The notes under the pieces: model-generated
What the model saw: the letters and a program-made list of their open reading frames with translations, nothing else
The model's database searches: none
What the model was told of the DNA's origin: nothing
Part shown: positions 48,405-58,266 of the stretch, one piece after another
How the letters are laid out: every line of letters begins with the position of its first letter
How positions within the stretch are numbered: the first letter of the stretch is position 1
Translations under genes and position numbers: made by a program
Assembly (NCBI RefSeq): GCF_003046585.1
Contig: NZ_QAAE01000010.1
Span: 1-64,000, forward strand
Direction of reading: 5' to 3'
DNA: 64,000 nucleotides
Source: Nitrosomonas aestuarii
GTDB lineage: Bacteria > Pseudomonadota > Gammaproteobacteria > Burkholderiales > Nitrosomonadaceae

Positions 48405-49140
48405 ATCACTGCCTGAGGTGGTATGGGGCTGATGAACGGATGCCTGACCGGATAGGTTTTCAGCCGGCAGTGTCAGCATGTGGATTACCGCAACCGGTTA
48501 GTAATAACCGAAGCTATGCGCCAATTCAACTGATGTTGCAATTCATACTGTCAGTATGGTGTGGTACGAATCGTCTGAATGACCTGGATCAGCGTGACAT
48601 GCATTATTTGATTAAACTATAGATCAACCAGCCATTACAAAGGGCGATGGTTGATGAAACAGATTGGTGGGTATTCGTCAAATAACAGATGAACGCACGA
48701 ATGCAAAAGGCAGGCAACTGTCTTACTTGCCGATGATCCTGCTTTTTCTTGTTACCGCTGTAGCACGCTGGTCACAGATATGGATTTACCGGCGCAGCAC
48801 TTTGGCGTTTATACCGTGGCCGTGCAGATTGGTGAGAATCGCATCAAGGAACTCAAATATGAGTTTGGTGGCGAGAGCTTTAATCTTAAAAAATTTTTGA
48901 GCCTCTGAAACGACTTTGCTGACGGTTATGCTGATTTACAATTTGATAAGCCTGTTTCGTCAGGGCGTATTGAAAAGTGGTGCCGTATCAGGCAAGCCCG
49001 ACATTCAGCATACGCTCAAAACGCTCCGCTACAAACTCTTTGCCACAGCCGGTTACATCACAAAAGACAGCCGTAAAAAGATCATTAATCTGGCCGTTGC
49101 CATGCAGCAACGCGAGAAACGCTTAAAAACTGAATCCCAC
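48405..49140 (+). pseudogene. IS1380-family transposase remnant
   Basis: Shifting frames recover transposase pieces: NNRSYAPIQLMLQFILSVWC from the N-terminal part, then, after a large internal deletion, STLVTDMDLPAQHFGVYTV and ENRIKELKYEFGGESFNL, and, after a stop near 48905, MLIYNLISLFRQGVLKSG and HTLKTLRYKLFATAGYIT. These match IS1380-group (DDE) enzymes, in particular the NRIKEL(K)YxFG motif with the catalytic Glu. Several frameshifts, stops and a missing middle make it inactive. No intact inverted repeats were identified. Confidence 0.75.
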
Positions 49141-49400
49141 TTTCCCAATGACTGGGGAAATAAACGCTATTGTGCGCCACCACGCATTATCTGCAGCACT
49201 GCATTCAAAAAAACGACGACATGTTTCAATTCCGCCTACATAAACCTGCTCTTGAAGCAGAAATAGTTGGCACAAAGTACCCCATGTTCATCGGTCAGTT
49301 CCGTTCTATTATTCATCTCTGTCAAGAAATGACCGATATTTTCACTGATTATTTCGAAATGTAAACAAAACACAGAGCTGCATTATATTAGCAGTTATTC

Positions 49401-51503
49401 TCAAACACGCGTGATTTTCGCAACATCTTTAATGCGTCGCAAATCTCGCATCACCTGTGCCAAGTGATGCCTGTTTCTAATCTGAAAAATAAAACCCATC
49501 GCTGTATAGTCCTTTTCACTTTCCATAGCAACGTCATCAATATTGGATTCAGTTTTAGCAATAGCAGCCGCAATTCTTGCAAGAACACCATGTTTGTTTG
49601 CTGCTATAACTTTTATTTTAACTTCGAATGTTCTTGTAATGTCTTTGCCCCAAGCAACATCCAGATAATTCTCGGAGTGTTTCTGGCTTTGTGTAATAGT
49701 TGGACAATTATGCGTATGAATAATAAGCCCATGCTCTTTTTTAATCAACCCGACGATAACATCTCCCGGTATGGGATGACAGCATTTGGCAAACTGCACA
49801 GTTAAACCCTCAGTACCCAGAATTGTAATGGGGTCACTGGACACCTGTTCACTTTTGACCGACTCAAGTGGAGAAATCAATCGTTTGGCAATGACAGCTG
49901 GCAATTGCTTTCCCAAAGCCATATCCGCCAGCAGCGCTTTCTTGGAACCGGCGCCACTGTCTCGCACCAATTTTTCCCATTGCACTTCATTAATCATGGC
50001 TGGATCAATGTTTAAAGTCAGTAATGCCTGATTCAGCATCCGTTCACCCAACTCAACGGACTCATCATATTGAATAGTCTTAAGAAAACGGCGTATATGA
50101 GAGCGCGCCCTGCCTGTAACCACATAACTTAACCAAGATGGATTGGGTTTAGCATAAGGTGCCGTCACAATTTCCACCCGATCACCACTCTTAAGTTCAC
50201 TGCGCAACGGTGCATTCTCACCATTGATTTTAGCGGCCACACAGCAATTTCCGATATCGGAATGAATGGCATATGCAAAATCTACCGCGGTTGACCGTCT
50301 GGGTAGCGTCAAAATTTTTCCTTGCGGGGTAAATACATAAACATCACCCGGAAACAAATCAATTTTCATGTGTTCCAGGAATTCCATAGAGTCAGTGGAA
50401 TCGCTTAATGTTTCCAGCAGGCTTTGCAGCCATTGGTTTGTCTTCATATGCAGATCATTCAGATTTGCATCAGTGCTTTTATAAAGCCAGTGAGAAGCCA
50501 CTCCATTTTCAGCAATACGATGCATCTCTCGCGTACGGATCTGCATTTCCATGGGAATACCAAAAGGCCCTAGTAAGGTACTATGCAGCGACTGATAACC
50601 GTTTGCCTTAGGTATAGCAATGTAATCTTTAAATTTGCCCGGAATAGGTCTATACAGGCTATGCAATGCACCTAGTGCCACATAGCATGCTGGAGCATCT
50701 TTCACAATTACACGAAAGCCATAAATATCAAGTACCTCGGAAAATGACAACTGCTTTTCCGCCATTTTTTTGTAAATACTATAGATATGCTTCTCACGAC
50801 CATTGACTTGTGCATCCAAGCCTGCTTCTTTTAATTTATTAATAATCGCGTCCTGAATTTTTCCAACAATTTCACGCCGATTACCTCGCGCCGCTTTTGT
50901 TGCCTTTACCAGAACACGGTAGCGTAATGGATAGGAATAACAAAAACCCAATTCCTGTAATTCCTGATAAATATTGTTGAGCCCCAGACGATGTGCAATG
51001 GGCGCATAAATCTCCAATGTTTCGCGTGCGATACTGCGTTGTTTTTCAGGTCGCATGACATCAAGCGTCTGCATATTATGCAGTCTGTCGGCTAATTTTA
51101 TCAGAATGACACGTACATCACGCGCCATGGCCAGCAACATTTTACGGAAATTCTCAGCTTGCGCCTCTGCCTGCGTTTGGAATTTAATTTTCTCAAGCTT
51201 TGAAACACCGTCAACCAGCTCGGCCACCGATTCACCGAATCTTTCGCTGATCTCTTCCTTGGAAATATGCGTATCTTCAACGACATCATGCAACAATGCG
51301 GCTGTCAGCGTCGGTGCATCCATATGGAGTTTACCCAAAATTCTGGCAACAGCCAGCGGATGGGATATATAAGGCTCGCCTGACTTTCGATACTGACCGG
51401 AATGTGCACCCTGACCGAAAGAATACGCATTTTTAAGCTGAGTGACATCTTCCGATCTCAGGTATTGAGCAACTTCAGAAAACAGAAATTCAGCTTCAGG
51501 CAT
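49401..51503 (-). CDS. spoT: Bifunctional (p)ppGpp synthetase/hydrolase SpoT
   Basis: Makes and degrades the alarmone (p)ppGpp in the stringent response. The 700-aa protein has an HD hydrolase domain (LLHDVVEDT, His72-Asp73), a synthetase domain (GREKHIYSIYKKM; PGKFKDYIAIPKANGYQSLH; AENGVASHW), a TGS domain (VYVFTPQGKILTLPRRSTAVDFAYAI) and a C-terminal ACT domain. The KFKD motif (RFKD-type) rather than EFDD indicates a bifunctional enzyme. Last gene of the gmk-rpoZ-spoT set, the standard proteobacterial order. Confidence 0.96.
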   Translation of the reverse strand: MPEAEFLFSEVAQYLRSEDVTQLKNAYSFGQGAHSGQYRKSGEPYISHPLAVARILGKLHMDAPTLTAALLHDVVEDTHISKEEISERFGESVAELVDGVSKLEKIKFQTQAEAQAENFRKMLLAMARDVRVILIKLADRLHNMQTLDVMRPEKQRSIARETLEIYAPIAHRLGLNNIYQELQELGFCYSYPLRYRVLVKATKAARGNRREIVGKIQDAIINKLKEAGLDAQVNGREKHIYSIYKKMAEKQLSFSEVLDIYGFRVIVKDAPACYVALGALHSLYRPIPGKFKDYIAIPKANGYQSLHSTLLGPFGIPMEMQIRTREMHRIAENGVASHWLYKSTDANLNDLHMKTNQWLQSLLETLSDSTDSMEFLEHMKIDLFPGDVYVFTPQGKILTLPRRSTAVDFAYAIHSDIGNCCVAAKINGENAPLRSELKSGDRVEIVTAPYAKPNPSWLSYVVTGRARSHIRRFLKTIQYDESVELGERMLNQALLTLNIDPAMINEVQWEKLVRDSGAGSKKALLADMALGKQLPAVIAKRLISPLESVKSEQVSSDPITILGTEGLTVQFAKCCHPIPGDVIVGLIKKEHGLIIHTHNCPTITQSQKHSENYLDVAWGKDITRTFEVKIKVIAANKHGVLARIAAAIAKTESNIDDVAMESEKDYTAMGFIFQIRNRHHLAQVMRDLRRIKDVAKITRV

Positions 51504-51625
51504 TGACGTAAATACTCAAATAAATGGCGTTAAGTTACAAAGACATTATCCAGAGATAAACGCTCTATTGAGAAACAGTAAACAACAAATGCGCAGATTA
51601 TTCTTGCATACGATTGTTTCCTACA

Positions 51626-51832
51626 CTACAAATTCTTAGGATTTAAGATATCCATATCGACTTTTCCTTGCGAAAGCTCACGCAATGCAATTACCGTCGG
51701 CTTGTCCCGCGCTGATTCAATCATCGGCGAAGCGCCCATAGCTAGTTGCCTCGCACGGGTGGTCGCAACCAGTGTCATATCAAAACGGTTCGGTATTCTC
51801 GCTAAACAGTCATCTACAGTAATGCGTGCCAT
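51626..51832 (-). CDS. rpoZ: RNA polymerase omega subunit
   Basis: Smallest RNA polymerase subunit, assists beta' folding and binds ppGpp. The 68-aa protein reads [20 protein letters not shown] followed by [10 protein letters not shown], the universal start of omega, and continues with [16 protein letters not shown]. It sits between gmk and spoT, the conserved location, 32 bases after gmk. Encoding the ppGpp-binding subunit beside spoT links the pair functionally. Confidence 0.96.
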   Translation of the reverse strand: MARITVDDCLARIPNRFDMTLVATTRARQLAMGASPMIESARDKPTVIALRELSQGKVDMDILNPKNL

Positions 51833-51864
51833 TTTATTTATTTCAATTTATTAATTAAAAGAAG

Positions 51865-52512
51865 TTACGAGTTGGGGTTGCTGGAATTACAATTTCGAGT
51901 AAGCTGAGCAATCAATGCCTGATATTTTATTATTTGCTTTTCTCTTTTCAAACGTTCTGCATTGACTATACTAACTATATCATTTACTGCATTTTCTAAC
52001 TCATCGTTAATAATAACATAGTCAAACTCATTTACATGACTCACTTCTTCACGTGCAGCGGCAAGCCTTTTTCGGATGACCTCAGCAGTATCCTGATCCC
52101 GTGCTATCAAACGTTCTTCCAATACAATATTGGATGGTGGCAATATAAAAATACCGATTGCATGTGCAAAAAAACGGCGCACCTGTTTGGCGCCTTGGCA
52201 ATCAATTTCAAGCAAGATATCCTGCCCTGATGCAATCGTATCATTTATCCATTTTTGCGAGGTTCCATACAAGTTACCATAGACTTCGGCACTTTCCATA
52301 AATTCCCCGCGAACCTGCATTCGCCTGAAAGCTTCCTCATCGACAAAATGATAGTCACATCCGTTCGTTTCACCGGTACGCTGCGGACGTGAAGTGTATG
52401 AAATTGACAAACTGATACGTGAATCTTTTTTAAGTAACGCTTTAACCAGACTGGTTTTCCCTGCACCTGAAGGCGCACTGATAATAAACAAGCAACCGGT
52501 CTTTATAGCCAT
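51865..52512 (-). CDS. gmk: Guanylate kinase
   Basis: Phosphorylates GMP to GDP. The 215-aa protein has the P-loop SAPSGAGKTSLVKALL near the N-terminus, the GMP-binding SYTSRPQRTGETNGCDYHFV, and ILLEIDCQGAKQVRRFF. Length is normal. It opens the gmk-rpoZ-spoT group; GTP supply, omega and ppGpp turnover are therefore co-encoded. The upstream gap to msrA (about 190 bases) shows no gene. Confidence 0.96.
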   Translation of the reverse strand: MAIKTGCLFIISAPSGAGKTSLVKALLKKDSRISLSISYTSRPQRTGETNGCDYHFVDEEAFRRMQVRGEFMESAEVYGNLYGTSQKWINDTIASGQDILLEIDCQGAKQVRRFFAHAIGIFILPPSNIVLEERLIARDQDTAEVIRKRLAAAREEVSHVNEFDYVIINDELENAVNDIVSIVNAERLKREKQIIKYQALIAQLTRNCNSSNPNS

Positions 52513-52705
52513 TTTTTTGTGTTATACAGATTAAACAATTCTCGGACTCAAGTAATACTTGAGTTTGAAGATTCTGATAAAACGCATTTCTTCAGATGAC
52601 ACACCTTCAGGTGCCCCCATTCTCAATCTGCGTATAAAATAATACGCCAATTTTTTTTAATCACAACGGATAGATTGAAACATCGGCATTTTAAATGACA
52701 ATAAA

Positions 52706-53170
52706 TCAAAGAATGCCACGTTTTTCGAAATAGCGCTGATGGTATTTTTCTGCAGGATAAAATGTATTGACAGGTAGAATTTCAGTTACAACAGGCGATT
52801 GCCAGCGACCGCTTTGCTGTATTCTACTGCACGACAACTTGGCAGCCGCTTCCTGTTCCGGAGTAAAAAAATAAATAGTAGAACGATACTGCGTACCAAT
52901 ATCCACACCCTGCCGGTCTTTAGTTGTGGGATCGTGGCACTGCCAGAACACATCAAGTAATTCATCGAGTGAAACTGCTGAAGTGTCATATTCAACCAAT
53001 ACAACTTCAGCATGCCCAGTTTTACCTTTACACACCATTTCATAGGTAGGGTGTGCCACATCACCTCCTGAATAACCACAAGTTGTATTCCTTACGCCGT
53101 CAATTCTACAGAATGTTGATTCTACACCCCAAAAACAACCGGCACCAAAAATAATTTTTTCTATTGACAT
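52706..53170 (-). CDS. msrA: Peptide methionine sulfoxide reductase MsrA
   Basis: Reduces the S-form of methionine sulfoxide in proteins. The 154-aa protein carries the catalytic GAGCFWGVE near residue 10 and the conserved GYSGGDVAHPTYEMVCKGKTGHAE. Other family segments are LFWQCHDPTTKDRQGVDIGTQYRS-like (split here as LDVFWQCHDPTTKD and DIGTQYRSTIYF) and the C-terminal FYPAEKYHQRY. No signal peptide, so cytoplasmic. It follows dsbA on the same strand. Confidence 0.95.
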   Translation of the reverse strand: MSIEKIIFGAGCFWGVESTFCRIDGVRNTTCGYSGGDVAHPTYEMVCKGKTGHAEVVLVEYDTSAVSLDELLDVFWQCHDPTTKDRQGVDIGTQYRSTIYFFTPEQEAAAKLSCSRIQQSGRWQSPVVTEILPVNTFYPAEKYHQRYFEKRGIL

Positions 53171-53239
53171 AAATAAATTTATATTTAATCAGATTCTTAT
53201 GACAATCACTTCTAAATACATTAAAAAATTGACAGTGCC

Positions 53240-53875
53240 TCATTCTTTAGATTTTCGAACCATATCTATAATTTCATCAAGTATGCGTATTGTAAGCTGA
53301 GGCGTCCCGCCCTGCCGACCACTGGTGACATATTTGCCTTCTATCACAAGCGCAGGCACTCCTGTTAACTGATACTGACGTGTCATTTGGTTCGATCTGG
53401 CAACTTGATTTTGAATTGTAAATGAGTTGTATATATTGACAAACTTTTCTTTATCAACACCCTGCTTCTCAACCCACCCAAACAAAACCGACTCGTCCGT
53501 CAAGTTGATTTTGTCTTGATGAATTGCATCATAGATTTTGTCATGTATTGTTTCCATGATATCCAGGGTTTCTATCGTATAAAACGCTTTAGCGCCCGGT
53601 ATCCAGTTATCTCTGAAAATTGCCGGCACATATCGAAAATCAACATCACTCGGCTTATTCTTCAGCCATTCCTTAATATGTGGGTGCAAGCTGTTGCAGT
53701 ATTGGCAGCCATACCAGAAAAACTCAATCACTTCGATACGATCATCGCTCCGCACAGGTTGTTGATTCTCCAGTACTTTATAATCCCTCCCTTCAACAAT
53801 TTCAGCATGAGCACTTGTCATACCAAACAATCCTGTTCCTATAACAACGATTACAATTGCAATTAATTTGCTCAT
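53240..53875 (-). CDS. dsbA: Thiol:disulfide interchange protein DsbA
   Basis: Periplasmic oxidase that introduces disulfide bonds. The 211-aa protein has a signal peptide ending near TSAHA, a thioredoxin fold with the active site EFFWYGCQYCNSLHP and the cis-proline loop LTGVPALVIEGKY. The CxxC dipeptide is Gln-Tyr instead of the usual Pro-His, which should lower its oxidising strength. The order argS-SPOR-dsbA is usual in betaproteobacteria, and it starts 71 bases after the SPOR gene. Confidence 0.93.
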   Translation of the reverse strand: MSKLIAIVIVVIGTGLFGMTSAHAEIVEGRDYKVLENQQPVRSDDRIEVIEFFWYGCQYCNSLHPHIKEWLKNKPSDVDFRYVPAIFRDNWIPGAKAFYTIETLDIMETIHDKIYDAIHQDKINLTDESVLFGWVEKQGVDKEKFVNIYNSFTIQNQVARSNQMTRQYQLTGVPALVIEGKYVTSGRQGGTPQLTIRILDEIIDMVRKSKE

Positions 53876-53946
53876 ATGTGCGCTCGCCTTATATAAAGTA
53901 ATTTTGAATTAAATCATCCAGAAAATTTAAACTCTCTATGACAGAT

Positions 53947-54639
53947 TTATCGCGTCTTGATAAATTGAGCCTCTATACCGTTTTCCCGCAATGTATGATG
54001 TACTTGATCCACCCGGGGCTTTTGCGTAAATGGGCCGACTCTGACACGATACCAGATGCCCTTTTCAGACAAATCGGCCGATTGCACTGAAGCAATCACG
54101 CCTAGCAACGCAAGCTTTGCTTTAAGGTTATCCGCATCAGCGTTGTTGCGAAACGATCCGACTTGAAGATAATATGTCTCTGTTGCTATATGAACTGGCT
54201 CAGTCTGCTTTGTTCTCTGAATTGAAGATAAAGCCGGCGGTGGATTCGGTTTGGGCTTTTCAACTGTGCGCGGCTTCTCCACGTTGACGGATTCTTCAAC
54301 ATGCTGCGAAGTTTCATAATCTATGGTCGGCTCATCTGCATTGGATAAAATTTTATAAAAATCAAACTGTGCTTTCTCCTCCACTTTAGCCACATTTCCA
54401 TGTTCCGCAGCAGCATCAGCTCCCTCGGTCTGCTTGTTATTATCAGAACGCTTAACCAACTGATCGTATCCGGAAATCTGTTCTTCCGATAGAAAAGGGC
54501 TTGGTGCTTGCTCCAGATAAAACCATATTCCGATAGCACTCACAATACCTAATGTATAACCAATAAAAACGCCCAACATCAAAACACCTTTACCGCCCCT
54601 CGATGCTGCGGGCTTACGGGATTTATAATCGCGGCTCAT
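53947..54639 (-). CDS. SPOR domain inner-membrane protein
   Basis: A 230-aa protein with a short basic N-terminus (MSRDYKSRKPAASRGGKG), one membrane helix (VLMLGVFIGYTLGIVSAIGIWFYL), an acidic/proline-rich periplasmic linker, and a C-terminal SPOR domain (ETYYLQVGSFRNNADADNLKAKL; IWYRVRVGPFTQKPRVD). SPOR domains bind denuded glycan strands at the division septum. FtsN-like layout, but no FtsN-specific motif was confirmed. It lies 29 bases after argS. Confidence 0.9.
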   Translation of the reverse strand: MSRDYKSRKPAASRGGKGVLMLGVFIGYTLGIVSAIGIWFYLEQAPSPFLSEEQISGYDQLVKRSDNNKQTEGADAAAEHGNVAKVEEKAQFDFYKILSNADEPTIDYETSQHVEESVNVEKPRTVEKPKPNPPPALSSIQRTKQTEPVHIATETYYLQVGSFRNNADADNLKAKLALLGVIASVQSADLSEKGIWYRVRVGPFTQKPRVDQVHHTLRENGIEAQFIKTR

Positions 54640-54668
54640 GAAAATTCCATATCCTCTAAAATAGCGAC

Positions 54669-56438
54669 CTACATTTTTTCTGGCGCACTGACGCCCAATA
54701 ATTCCAATCCATTTTTCAGTACATGCCGAATCGCTGCAATCAGCGTTAGCCGTGCTTGCATAAGTGGAATTTCTGGCACCAGAATATGACTTGAATTATA
54801 GTAACTATGGAACTCACTGGCCAGTTCTCGCAAGTAAAAAGCGATCAAATGCGGAGAAAACTCTAGCGCGGCCGCTTCGACCATGTCCGGAAAATCAATT
54901 AACCGCTGTAACAACGCCAACTCAGATGCGCTTGTCAGCACACTCGCATCAACCTCAGCCAATGTTGCAATATCCCCATCCCATTGCGCCAATACACTAC
55001 AAATCCGTGCATGCGCATACTGGATATAATAGACCGGATTTTCATTACTTTGAGACTTTGCGAGATCAAGATCAAAATCGAGGTGCTGGTCACTTTTGCG
55101 CATCACATAAAAGAAACGTGCCGCATCTTTGCCAACTTCATGACGCAATTCGCGTAACGTTACGAATTCCCCCGAGCGGGTTGACATGGACGCCTTCTTC
55201 CCGTTCCGGTATAAAACCGCAAACTGCACCAATGCAATTTTTAGTTTATCCGGATCCAGTTGCAATGCCTGCAATGCACCTTTTACACGCGGAATATACC
55301 CATGATGATCCGCCCCCCAGATATTAATAATCTTTTCAAAACCACGTTCAAACTTATTTAGATGATAAGCAATATCCGAAGCAAAGTAGGTAAACTGACC
55401 ATTTTCTCTTTGCACCACCCGATCTTTTTCGTCGCCAAAATCGGTTGAACGGAACCAGACCGCACCATCCTGACGATAGAGATGTTTTTTTTCATCGAGT
55501 AACTGAACAGCATGCGCGACCCGTCCATTATCAAAAAGTGATTGTTCCGAGAACCAGGTATCAAATTCAACGCCAAACTCCATCAAATCATTACGGCAAT
55601 CACCGAGCTGCTCAGTCAATACAAAGTTATGGATATAAGCATAGTCTTGATCTAATATTCTTTTCGCGTTAGCGATGAGTTGATCCAAATCTTCATCAGT
55701 ATTTACCGCTTTATCATGCGCTGTTTCATGTAATCCGTCCAGAAGCTTCTCAGGCTGGCGCACATAGCGATCAGCATGTGCCTGACAGATCAGCTGCGCC
55801 ATAATCTTTACATATTCACCTTGGTAGGCATTTTCTGGAAAAGGAACGTGTATATCGTTTAACGCCAAATACCGTAGCCAGGTCGACAGCGCCAGAATAT
55901 CCATCTGTCGGCCTGCATCATTGACATAAAATTCACGCGTTACAGAAAAACCTGCCGCAGAAAGCACATTGGCAAGACTTGCGCCAAACGCCGCACCGCG
56001 GCCGTGTCCGACATGCAGCGGACCTGTTGGATTGGCTGACACGAATTCCACTTGAATTTTCTCATTTTTGCCGAAATCGCTGGCGCCAAACGAATCACCT
56101 TTTTGCAGAACATGAAAAAGATATGCCTGTTTAGCTGTATTTTTAATAAAAAAATTGATAAATCCCGCTCCGGCGATCTCAATCTTATCCAGATAAGGCG
56201 ATAATGCAATCGCTTCAATCAACATATTCGCAATCTCGCGTGGATTTTTACGTAGCGGCTTAGCCAACTGCATGGCAAGATTACAGGAATAATCGCCATG
56301 GTTTGCCTGTTTAGTGCGTGTCATTTCAATACGCAAATCAATGTCGGTGGTCTCGGCAGCCATAACTTTATCGAAAGCTTGGTGCAGAAGCTGGGATAAA
56401 TGTATCCTGTAATTAGGAAGTTCCGAAGTGTTAATCAT
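54669..56438 (-). CDS. argS: Arginyl-tRNA synthetase
   Basis: Charges tRNA-Arg. The 589-aa class I synthetase shows the HIGH-type motif NPTGPLHVGHGRGAAFG near residue 130, a KMSKS-like KKASMSTRSGEFVTL, and the N-terminal Add-1 domain and C-terminal anticodon-binding domain (YIQYAHARICSVLAQW). Length is standard. First gene of the argS-SPOR-dsbA-msrA series. Confidence 0.97.
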   Translation of the reverse strand: MINTSELPNYRIHLSQLLHQAFDKVMAAETTDIDLRIEMTRTKQANHGDYSCNLAMQLAKPLRKNPREIANMLIEAIALSPYLDKIEIAGAGFINFFIKNTAKQAYLFHVLQKGDSFGASDFGKNEKIQVEFVSANPTGPLHVGHGRGAAFGASLANVLSAAGFSVTREFYVNDAGRQMDILALSTWLRYLALNDIHVPFPENAYQGEYVKIMAQLICQAHADRYVRQPEKLLDGLHETAHDKAVNTDEDLDQLIANAKRILDQDYAYIHNFVLTEQLGDCRNDLMEFGVEFDTWFSEQSLFDNGRVAHAVQLLDEKKHLYRQDGAVWFRSTDFGDEKDRVVQRENGQFTYFASDIAYHLNKFERGFEKIINIWGADHHGYIPRVKGALQALQLDPDKLKIALVQFAVLYRNGKKASMSTRSGEFVTLRELRHEVGKDAARFFYVMRKSDQHLDFDLDLAKSQSNENPVYYIQYAHARICSVLAQWDGDIATLAEVDASVLTSASELALLQRLIDFPDMVEAAALEFSPHLIAFYLRELASEFHSYYNSSHILVPEIPLMQARLTLIAAIRHVLKNGLELLGVSAPEKM

Positions 56439-56539
56439 GGGAACGATTGTATTCCTTTCTTTATATCTCTCGTGGATTCAACCTCGGAGTGCAACATCAC
56501 CACCGGAAGGTTTAATGTAAATATTTTGTACGCCAAAGA

Positions 56540-56790
56540 ATACATCGTCTGTGGCACGCTAGCCAAGCACTTTTCTCGATTGACAATTGACGTTTTCATT
56601 CGTCTGTAGCACTGGGCCCTCAATCAACTCTGTTAATGCTTTCTTCTGTGGAAGAACACGTCACACAAAGTCATTGCTATTCTCATTCAAGCCGCGTTTT
56701 CTGAAATGGTATAGATGAACAAAGTTAATGCCGGACTAATAACTCTTGCAGACGGTTCGTATTCCACCTATTGTTTGCGATTATCGAATT
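56540..56790 (-). pseudogene. IS30-family transposase remnant
   Basis: In the 590-base gap between argS and the VOC gene the minus strand reads GINFVHLYHFRKRGLNENSN, then after a stop VLPQKKALTEL, and later CQSRKVLG and TDDVFFG. This follows the IS30 C-terminal order (FAHPYHSWERGLNENTNG, PKKTDL, NNRPRKCLG, PDEVFFG). Stops and substitutions make it dead, and no N-terminal half or inverted repeats were found. Rest of the gap (56439-56539 and 56791-57025) shows nothing. Confidence 0.72.
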
Positions 56791-57025
56791 GACGTGCTCA
56801 GATATGATTTTGATAATTCTGTGTTTTAGAAGAAACACCACCTGCATATTGAGCGAATAAATTAATTCGTGGTTTACCTTTCAATGTATTTTCGATTTCA
56901 AACAAAAGCCACAACCTGTTCCGTGCTCGCGCCCACTTTCCAAATCGCTCCGCAGCGTGTTGCGAGCATTATCTTACAGCGAGGATCTCTCTAGAAAATT
57001 TTCACTTAAAAAATTGTGATAAAAG

Positions 57026-57463
57026 TTATATTTGCGAGCGCAACTCGACCGTATTGCCTTCTGGGTCAAGAATGTAGATTGAACTACCGACACCTTGCGC
57101 GCCATACCGTTCACCAAACTCTCCTACCTCGACACCATGCATCTTCAAGTGTTTTTTTATTTCCGTTTCCGAAACGGGCTTGAGTTGCAGGCAAAAATGA
57201 TCGACATTGTTTCCGGTTCTTTTCGGCGCCCCGCCACCTAATCTGCCCAGACGACTATCTACGGTGACCAGATCAATCAAGGCGTCTCCCGCACGCAATT
57301 GAGTTAATCCTGTTTCAACGGCAGTTTCTCTTTCAATCACACAACCCAGCACCATGCAATAAAAATTCAACATGTCCTGTAATCTTGTTGTTCTCAACAC
57401 AATATGATCAATTCCTGCCACTTCAATCAACGTATTATCTCCTGGCGCGATGTTAAAAACCAT
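57026..57463 (-). CDS. VOC family protein (glyoxalase/dioxygenase fold)
   Basis: A 145-aa single-domain vicinal-oxygen-chelate protein: GIDHIVLRTTRLQDMLNFY near the N-terminus with the first metal His, VDHFCLQLKP (second His) and IYILDPEGNTVELRS (Glu), the usual metal triad of the fold. Reaction unknown; members include glyoxalases, dioxygenases and resistance proteins. Monocistronic. It begins close to the 57473 region where a divergent spacer lies. Confidence 0.8.
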   Translation of the reverse strand: MVFNIAPGDNTLIEVAGIDHIVLRTTRLQDMLNFYCMVLGCVIERETAVETGLTQLRAGDALIDLVTVDSRLGRLGGGAPKRTGNNVDHFCLQLKPVSETEIKKHLKMHGVEVGEFGERYGAQGVGSSIYILDPEGNTVELRSQI

Positions 57464-57716
57464 CTACAATGTGTCACGATGGCGTTAGAATCAGACTCAA
57501 AAGCACCATTTATTCGATATAAACCGCTTCTCAACTATTATTACCCTACATCCCCCAGTTTGAATATATTCTCCAGCGACCGATTCGCAGGAGAAAACTT
57601 CTATACTACTGCCGATAATATTCTTAACTGTAATGTTTTTCTATTATGAATATGATAACAAGTGCGTCTACAAAATGCAGACTACCAATATTTTTCATCC
57701 AGTTACATTACAGATG

Positions 57717-57866
57717 CTATTTCCCTATGCTGATATCTTTGATGCTAATCGCTTCTAAAGCGTCGAATTTTTTAGGATTCATCATTTCTTCCAACAATTT
57801 TTTGATATCCGCAATGCTGGCTTTGGATAAATTAATATCTAACTCAACTGTTACTTCTACTTTCAT
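57717..57866 (-). CDS. Small protein of 49 residues, unknown
   Basis: A short minus-strand frame starting at ATG 57866 after AGGAAGAG (6 bases before the start) encodes MKVEVTVELDINLSKASIAD then IKKLLEEMMNPKKFDALEAISI and a short tail, ending TAG at 57717. It is an amphipathic, charged peptide with no membrane segment. No family is recognised. The good ribosome binding site, coherent composition and lack of any competing gene support a real product; the reverse-strand frame over the same bases is a shadow. Confidence 0.55.
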   Translation of the reverse strand: MKVEVTVELDINLSKASIADIKKLLEEMMNPKKFDALEAISIKDISIGK

Positions 57867-58266
57867 CAGTCTCTTCCTTTAACAATTATCCACCGTGGTT
57901 ATAGGACAAAAATTTTAGTCGGGGAATATCATACATGCTGTCGAAAAACCACATGCGTTGCCGTTGCAGCGTCAAACAAGCTCATTTCCAATCCCAATAC
58001 CATAAATATCGTTGTCATCTTTTAATTTTTTATATAGAAATTGTGATTTGTAAGGAAAGTACACCATGCAAAACGTAATAAATGCTGCCAGTTACACAAG
58101 GCAGCTAATCGTGTCATCGCAATCACACCTGTTAGATTCATAAATTTGAATACGCACATGGATCATAATGCACCTTGCATATTAAACGGAACTGTAAGCT
58201 CAATGCCCTGGATCAGAAGCACAGCGCATTCATGTGCACAAATGATGCTTTTTTAGGTATAAGAAA
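57867..58266. other. Intergenic region, nothing recognised
   Basis: A 400-base AT-rich spacer. A 25-codon plus-strand frame at 58065-58142 follows AAGGAAAG but has no other support. No terminator, RNA or repeat was identified. Confidence 0.35.

Noticed and set aside
48183-48480. Open frames with NPKPKTQ or VLGFGFW repeats
   Set aside because: They arise automatically because a 7-base repeat leaves every frame open; there is no start signal or flanking gene-like composition.
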